Program-made: the position numbers and the translations under genes
From: Propionibacteriaceae bacterium
GTDB taxonomy: Bacteria; Actinomycetota; Actinomycetes; Propionibacteriales; Propionibacteriaceae
Reading direction: 5' to 3'
Assembly (NCBI GenBank): GCA_031287505.1
Contig: JAITSW010000258.1
Coordinates: 1 to 17,671, forward strand
DNA length: 17,671 nucleotides
In this document: piece after piece, positions 13,723-17,671 of the stretch
Layout: the number at the start of each line of letters is the position of its first letter
How positions within the stretch are numbered: position 1 is the stretch's first letter
Notes under the pieces: generated by a model
What the model was told of the DNA's origin: nothing
Seen by the model: only the letters and a program-made list of their open reading frames with translations
The model's database searches: none

Positions 13723-13788
13723 ACCCATAAGACCCATCTCACTGCGATATATGCCGCACGGGCTGTCGGATCGAGAACCGCGGGCCTT

Positions 13789-13880
13789 TGCCGCTTAGCC
13801 CGGGTGGCTGGACTGCGGCAGGAGGCTCGCAGCTCCGCCGCCCACCTGCGCTTAACCCGGCGTGACCGGACTGCGGGGGT
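13789..13880. repeat. Hairpin-rich imperfect repeat pair downstream of the isomerase
   Basis: Two related segments start near 13794 (CTTAGCCCGGGTGGCTGGAC) and 13852 (CTTAACCCGGCGTGACCGGA), each continuing into TGCGG. The first is enclosed by TGCCGC (13789-13794) and GCGGCA (13815-13820), with an inner AGCC-CGGGT-GGCT hairpin. The second has CCGG-CGTGA-CCGG. The rest of the gap 13614-13889 shows no gene. Confidence 0.45.
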
Positions 13881-13889
13881 ATTGCCGGT

Positions 13890-14723
13890 TTACCAGCCTG
13901 CTCCCTGCCCTGCGACATCGCGCAACATCGCCAAATCGGCTGCCGCCAGATCCCAGCCATCGCCAAAATTGCTCATCGGAGGCAGGTAGAAATAGTTCTC
14001 GGCCATGATCCAACCGGAGTACCCCAACTCCTTCAGGACTCCCATCGTCTCGTGGAATTTGCCGACTCCCTTACCCAACGGGCAACAGCCAATCAGATTC
14101 TCGGGAGCATCTTTCACATGGACGCAGTCTATTCGCTCAATACCAATCTGGCGTAACTCGTCGGGAGGGTTTGCGGTTCCGTGGCGAATGGGATTCAGGG
14201 AGTCATAGCAGAGTTTTAGCCCCCCTCCCACCTGATCCAGGACACCGAGCACTTTGTCTGTCGGACAGAAGGGCTCCCATGCGACCCTCACACCCTTGTC
14301 AAAAGCCAACTCGACAAAGTAGGCGAGCATTTTAACGGTATTCGCCATCTCATAGTCGTTGCGGAAATTAGCAACCTCGAACGAAGCCACCAAGAATGTC
14401 GGGATTGCCAGCGCCTCGCATACGGCAAGGTCTTTCTTGAAGTTGTCGATAGCAAGCTCACCTTCAGGACTCGCCATCGGGAAGCGAAGACCGCCGCCGT
14501 ATTTGATGCCGGCCGATTGGATGGCGTGAATACCCACCCCGCTGACGTCCATGGCCGCCAGATACAACTCCTGAATTCTAGGATCGTTGAGCGGGTAGTT
14601 TTGAGCCGAACCTCCCAAATCAAGGATCTGTATACCCTCAAAGCCCAGCTTGCCCGCCATTGTGATGGCTGCCGGCCCCTCGCCGGGCAGATACCAGCCG
14701 CAGACCCCAAAACGATTTGCCAT
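13890..14723 (-). CDS. Sugar isomerase/epimerase, AP endonuclease family 2 TIM barrel
   Basis: This 277-residue TIM-barrel protein belongs to the xylose-isomerase-like/AP endonuclease 2 family, which includes epimerases, isomerases and some dehydratases. The metal-binding set E-D-H-E is visible: E150 (VAWEPF), D174 (LCYDSLN), H202 (DCVHVKD) and E242 (IMAENYFY). The N terminus RFGVCGWYLPG and the GFEGIQILDLGG block are typical. An AAGGGA ribosome site lies just before the ATG at 14723. It is the last gene of a four-gene minus-strand operon, 56 bp after the reductase-like gene. The substrate is unknown; the operon suggests a keto or deoxy sugar acid. A role as a plain DNA repair enzyme is unlikely in this context. 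Confidence 0.8.
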   Translation of the reverse strand: MANRFGVCGWYLPGEGPAAITMAGKLGFEGIQILDLGGSAQNYPLNDPRIQELYLAAMDVSGVGIHAIQSAGIKYGGGLRFPMASPEGELAIDNFKKDLAVCEALAIPTFLVASFEVANFRNDYEMANTVKMLAYFVELAFDKGVRVAWEPFCPTDKVLGVLDQVGGGLKLCYDSLNPIRHGTANPPDELRQIGIERIDCVHVKDAPENLIGCCPLGKGVGKFHETMGVLKELGYSGWIMAENYFYLPPMSNFGDGWDLAAADLAMLRDVAGQGAGW

Positions 14724-14779
14724 GTTTTCCCTTCCCGAAATGCCGCAACGAGCCTCGCAAAAGGGGCGCGGCGGCGGCG

Positions 14780-15739
14780 CTAGCTTCTTTCCAGAGCAGC
14801 CAACAGCTCCGCTTGCGATACCGTGTTTGGCTCGATGATTCCCCGCACAACCTTGCGCGCGTATTCCTGGGCCAAGATATTCGCCGGCGTGGGGACGGCG
14901 AACAACCGTCCCATAAGCACAATTTCACCATTGAGAAAGTCGGTTTCCACACTTGAGGCACCTCGGTCGACGCTTTGCTTCGTTGACCCTCCGACGCGCG
15001 GAACACTTGGATCCACCGGCTCAGGCATCGGGATCACCGCGTCGGCATCTGGAAGAGACTGTCCCGCAGTGGCAAAGAGCACCTTCGCTTCGTTGGAAAG
15101 CAACGAGGCAAACTCAGCACCTTCGCCGGGCAAGCAGACGATCTCGATGACATTTGCCAGATTGACTATGAGCTTGAGGCGCTTAAAAGCCATGATGTTG
15201 GCAAATACCCCAGACTTCACGCCCGCCTTAATCAGGGTTCGCGCCACGGCTTCCACCGAGGCGTCATTGGCGCCGGTGTAGCTTCCGATCTGAATTGTCC
15301 CAGCTACCGGCGCTGAATGAGCCAGCACCACCCCCGGCTCGAGATAGGTGCCCAAGAGGGTGACGTTTGCACCCAAGACATCGGAAAAGAACCTGCTGGC
15401 CTGACGTTCGTTGTCAACACCATTTTGCATGCAGACTATCTTGATTCCAGCCGGGGCATACGCGACAAGATCGGCCAGAGCACCAGCCGTGTGCTGCGCT
15501 TTAACCGCTAAGACGACGATATCCCCTTCACTCAACTCGACCTCCCCCACAGATGCCACGGCGGGAATAGCCAGCGTTCTGCGCCCGGAAGGATCGACGA
15601 AGGCCAATCCATTAGCTTGAATGGCCTTGAGATGCGCGCCGCGGGCCACAAACACCACCTTTTCCCCAGCCTCATACAGTTTTGCGCCAACGACGCCGCC
15701 GATGGCGCCGGCTCCGATGACGACCCACTTACCTGTCAT
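14780..15739 (-). CDS. Ketopantoate-reductase-family (PanE/ApbA-like) dehydrogenase
   Basis: This 319-residue NAD(P)-dependent dehydrogenase has the PanE/ApbA fold. A Rossmann motif GAGAIGG spans 9-15, QNGVDN is at 105-110, and the catalytic-type K-x-x-x-N is K189...N193 in FKRLKLIVNLAN. The C-terminal helical domain has STKQSVDRG and ETDFLNGEIVLMG, as in ketopantoate reductases. Because it sits inside a catabolic operon rather than with panB/panC, it more likely interconverts a 2-keto acid and a 2-hydroxy acid of that pathway. Its ATG (15739-15737) overlaps the enolase-family stop in an ATGA junction, with an AGGAGTAGGA ribosome site. Biosynthetic pantothenate function remains the alternative. 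Confidence 0.85.
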   Translation of the reverse strand: MTGKWVVIGAGAIGGVVGAKLYEAGEKVVFVARGAHLKAIQANGLAFVDPSGRRTLAIPAVASVGEVELSEGDIVVLAVKAQHTAGALADLVAYAPAGIKIVCMQNGVDNERQASRFFSDVLGANVTLLGTYLEPGVVLAHSAPVAGTIQIGSYTGANDASVEAVARTLIKAGVKSGVFANIMAFKRLKLIVNLANVIEIVCLPGEGAEFASLLSNEAKVLFATAGQSLPDADAVIPMPEPVDPSVPRVGGSTKQSVDRGASSVETDFLNGEIVLMGRLFAVPTPANILAQEYARKVVRGIIEPNTVSQAELLAALERS

Positions 15740-16938
15740 TTCCTACTCCTTGTTGTTGTTAATTTGCCTACGCTTTTTGGACATGAGGTGAGCGTATATG
15801 CCGCCAGCGCGTCCTCGTCCCAAATAATTCCGTGCCCGGGACGCTCGGGCGGGCTCACCTTGCCCGCAATTGGGCGCAAAGGGCTGGCAATGACCCGTTC
15901 AAAGATCGGGAAGTCCTCTAACCAGGTGGTGGCGGGGACCGCCGATGCCAAGTGGGCGTGCAGATCACCCAGCGAATGCCAGCCGATGGCTATCTCCGGC
16001 TGCCGGCCTATTGCCCGGGCCATTTCCAACATCACATCTATGCCTCCGCCTAAGGCGGCGTCGGGCTGATAGAAGGCGATTCCCGTCTCGGCGAGATACC
16101 GCTGCAGCTGAGCCAAACCCTGAAAATGTTCCCCAGTGGCGATGGGAATCGGGGAAGTCTGCGCTAATTGCCGATATTCGAAGACCTTTTCGGCAAGCAT
16201 GGGCTCTTCAAACCAAAGCAACCCCAAGTGAGAAGCTTTGCAGGCAAACTCAAGGGCTTGGGCATATGAGTAGCGCTCGGATCCATCAACCATCACCGGG
16301 ATATGCTCCGGGAGCGCTTCCCGCACTGCCGTTACCCGCGCCACATCCACGTCAATCGGGTGTGCCCCGATAGCGATCTTCACCCCGGCAAAACCATCTT
16401 CGACGTAGCCCAGGCTGAGTTCGATTAGCTCCGTTGTGCTAAAGCCTTGCCCGGAACGTCCTGAACCGTAAAGCGGAACTGCCCGCGAAACGCCGCCCAA
16501 CAGTTGATAGAGCGGCTCGCCGGCCAGTTTTGCCCGCAGGTCCCAAATTGCGATATCCACCGCCGAAAGAGCCGCGGTAAAAGCTGTGGCCCCCAATCTG
16601 CGAGTTAGCGCGATAATGGTGCGTTTGCCCTCTTCCCAATCGCTTAGCGGACGGCCGATGAGTGCGGGGGCGATAACGTCGTCCACCATCGTCTTCACCA
16701 CCGTTGCCCCGATATCGAGCGTGTAGGTAAAACCGGTTCCCACTACCCCATTTGAGTCATAAATCTCCACAAAGGGCATATTGACGCTTTGATACCCAAA
16801 GCCGTGCATAAACGAGGGCAGCGGCACCGCCAATATCCGCGCCACCACGCTGGCCACCATGGCATCTGGAACCCGGCCTACCCCGGGAAAAGCGGAGGCC
16901 GGAAACAGGCCTTGGAATTTACTTGATGGCGAGTGCAT
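15736..16938 (-). CDS. Enolase-superfamily (mandelate racemase/muconate lactonizing-like) enzyme
   Basis: This protein has a capping domain followed by a modified TIM barrel of the mandelate racemase subgroup, which abstracts the alpha-proton of carboxylates; most members are acid-sugar dehydratases or racemases. Numbering from 16938, metal ligands are D218 (VMVDGS), E244 (WFEEP) and E270 (ATGEH). The Asp-His dyad is D293 (QPDAALGGG) and H321 (GWHS). The usual KxK on strand two is VKIAIG, with K187 retained and the second lysine replaced by A189. The start is uncertain: the ATG at 16938 overlaps the upstream gene by 20 bp, but family alignment favours the ATG at 16860 (MVASVVARILAVPL, 374 aa). 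Neither has a good ribosome site. It is coupled to the next gene by ATGA. Confidence 0.88.
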   Translation of the reverse strand: MHSPSSKFQGLFPASAFPGVGRVPDAMVASVVARILAVPLPSFMHGFGYQSVNMPFVEIYDSNGVVGTGFTYTLDIGATVVKTMVDDVIAPALIGRPLSDWEEGKRTIIALTRRLGATAFTAALSAVDIAIWDLRAKLAGEPLYQLLGGVSRAVPLYGSGRSGQGFSTTELIELSLGYVEDGFAGVKIAIGAHPIDVDVARVTAVREALPEHIPVMVDGSERYSYAQALEFACKASHLGLLWFEEPMLAEKVFEYRQLAQTSPIPIATGEHFQGLAQLQRYLAETGIAFYQPDAALGGGIDVMLEMARAIGRQPEIAIGWHSLGDLHAHLASAVPATTWLEDFPIFERVIASPLRPIAGKVSPPERPGHGIIWDEDALAAYTLTSCPKSVGKLTTTRSRK

Positions 16939-17671
16939 TAGCGGGTGAACCCACCCCTCCGGTGAGATTGAGCGGCTTAGCGCTGAAGAAGAATTCGTAG
17001 CGCCCGTCTAAGGCGCAATCTGCGGCGAGGGCTTCCAAGTCGAACATTTCACCAAGGGCAAAGCCGAGCAGTGGAATCAAAGGACGGTGCAGCCCGCCGT
17101 TGTGGTCTGGCCCCTTTTCCGGCTTCGGCGAAACCGGCAGCGTCACATCATTGGCAGCGGTGTAGGGATAAGCCTCAACGCCGAGATTATCTGCCGCTAT
17201 GAGGGCGAAGTGGCGATCCCAAAGCCACGCGACGATTGCCTGCGTCGAAGCCAGCCCCGGGACACGCATATCCGCCTTGAACACCCGCCGGTCTTCTTCA
17301 CTCATCCCGGTGCGGCAATACTCTGCAAACCCGGTGCGCACCAGCAGGATATCGCCGTCAAGAAAGGCCGTGCCCTGGGTTTTGGCGGTGGCTTCAAGAT
17401 CTTCCACAGTGATCTGATATGCCGTCCTTGGGTCAATGGGGCGACCTTGGCAGGCCAGGTATCCGGCGACGTCTAGCAGGATACCCCGGCCGACGAAGGG
17501 GCGTTCTGCCCAGTGCTGGATGCCCAACCTGGTGTTTTTTTCACCAAATTCACCAGCTTGCGCCCCGCCGTAGAACCCAAGCCCCGGATAGCCAATATGC
17601 CGTAAACCGTCTATTTGAGTCGTCGATTGCAGATAGAACGAATCAAGCCAATCGTCGTGGTGTAGCGGGCT
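16919..17671 (-). CDS. Cyclase-family (PF04199) metal-dependent hydrolase, 5' end off window
   Basis: The open frame runs through the right edge, so the first residues are missing; 250 codons are visible. Conserved blocks are STTQIDGLRHIGY (near the visible N terminus, with metal-ligand Asp and His), GRGILLDVAGYLA, GDILLVRTGFAEY, AADNLGVEAYP, LHRPLIPLLGFALGEMFDLEAL and GGVGSPANALAIK at the end. These match the cyclase/kynurenine-formamidase-like family, especially the subgroup with a TQ(W/I)DGL motif rather than GTHxD. Members hydrolyse amides or lactones such as N-formylkynurenine or isatin. No tryptophan-pathway genes are nearby, so ring opening of a lactone or amide feeding the downstream enolase-type enzyme is a guess. 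A TTG at 17527 is not the true start. Confidence 0.87.
   Translation of the reverse strand, partial: SPLHHDDWLDSFYLQSTTQIDGLRHIGYPGLGFYGGAQAGEFGEKNTRLGIQHWAERPFVGRGILLDVAGYLACQGRPIDPRTAYQITVEDLEATAKTQGTAFLDGDILLVRTGFAEYCRTGMSEEDRRVFKADMRVPGLASTQAIVAWLWDRHFALIAADNLGVEAYPYTAANDVTLPVSPKPEKGPDHNGGLHRPLIPLLGFALGEMFDLEALAADCALDGRYEFFFSAKPLNLTGGVGSPANALAIK

Overview
The window is chromosomal DNA from a moderately GC-rich actinobacterium. The evidence is GTG starts, a class E sortase overlapping a tiny actinobacterial-type membrane protein, a PhoP/TrcR-like two-component pair, and an FAD/Fe-S D-lactate dehydrogenase of the actinobacterial type. I cannot name the genus from sequence alone. No rRNA, tRNA, CRISPR array or insertion sequence is visible.

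Layout. Positions 1-2706 (minus) hold a lactate-use operon: lactate permease followed by an FAD-linked lactate dehydrogenase whose 3' end lies off the window. A divergent GntR/FCD regulator (2999-3724) sits across a 292-bp control region that carries palindromes and a possible 31-codon ORF. Positions 3847-6887 (plus) carry a monofunctional proline dehydrogenase, then cystathionine gamma-synthase with an EamA transporter 7 bp behind it. Positions 7141-8199 (plus) encode a Thermoanaerobacter-type NADP secondary alcohol dehydrogenase, preceded by a potentially structured leader. Positions 8200-8514 are non-genic, with a degenerate 42-bp direct repeat and a probable tail of a lost XRE regulator. 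A Phd/YefM-VapC toxin-antitoxin pair follows (8515-9167, minus).

Positions 9250-10259 (minus) hold sortase E and its ATGA-coupled 56-aa membrane partner. They are divergent from a two-component system (10494-12688, plus). The gap between them holds a perfect 12-bp inverted repeat carrying a TTGACA hexamer on each strand. The sensor kinase converges on an orphan betaine-type (OpuAC/ProX) lipoprotein, and the two stop codons lie in opposite arms of one hairpin.

Positions 13890-17671 (minus) form a tightly packed catabolic operon: a cyclase-family (PF04199) metal-dependent hydrolase (5' end off the window), an enolase-superfamily enzyme, a ketopantoate-reductase-like dehydrogenase and an AP-endonuclease-2-fold sugar isomerase. 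The set looks like a degradation pathway for a sugar acid, lactone or related hydroxy acid that I cannot match to a known route. It is the best candidate here for undescribed biology. In the enolase, the second lysine of the usual KxK motif is alanine, which limits the possible chemistry.
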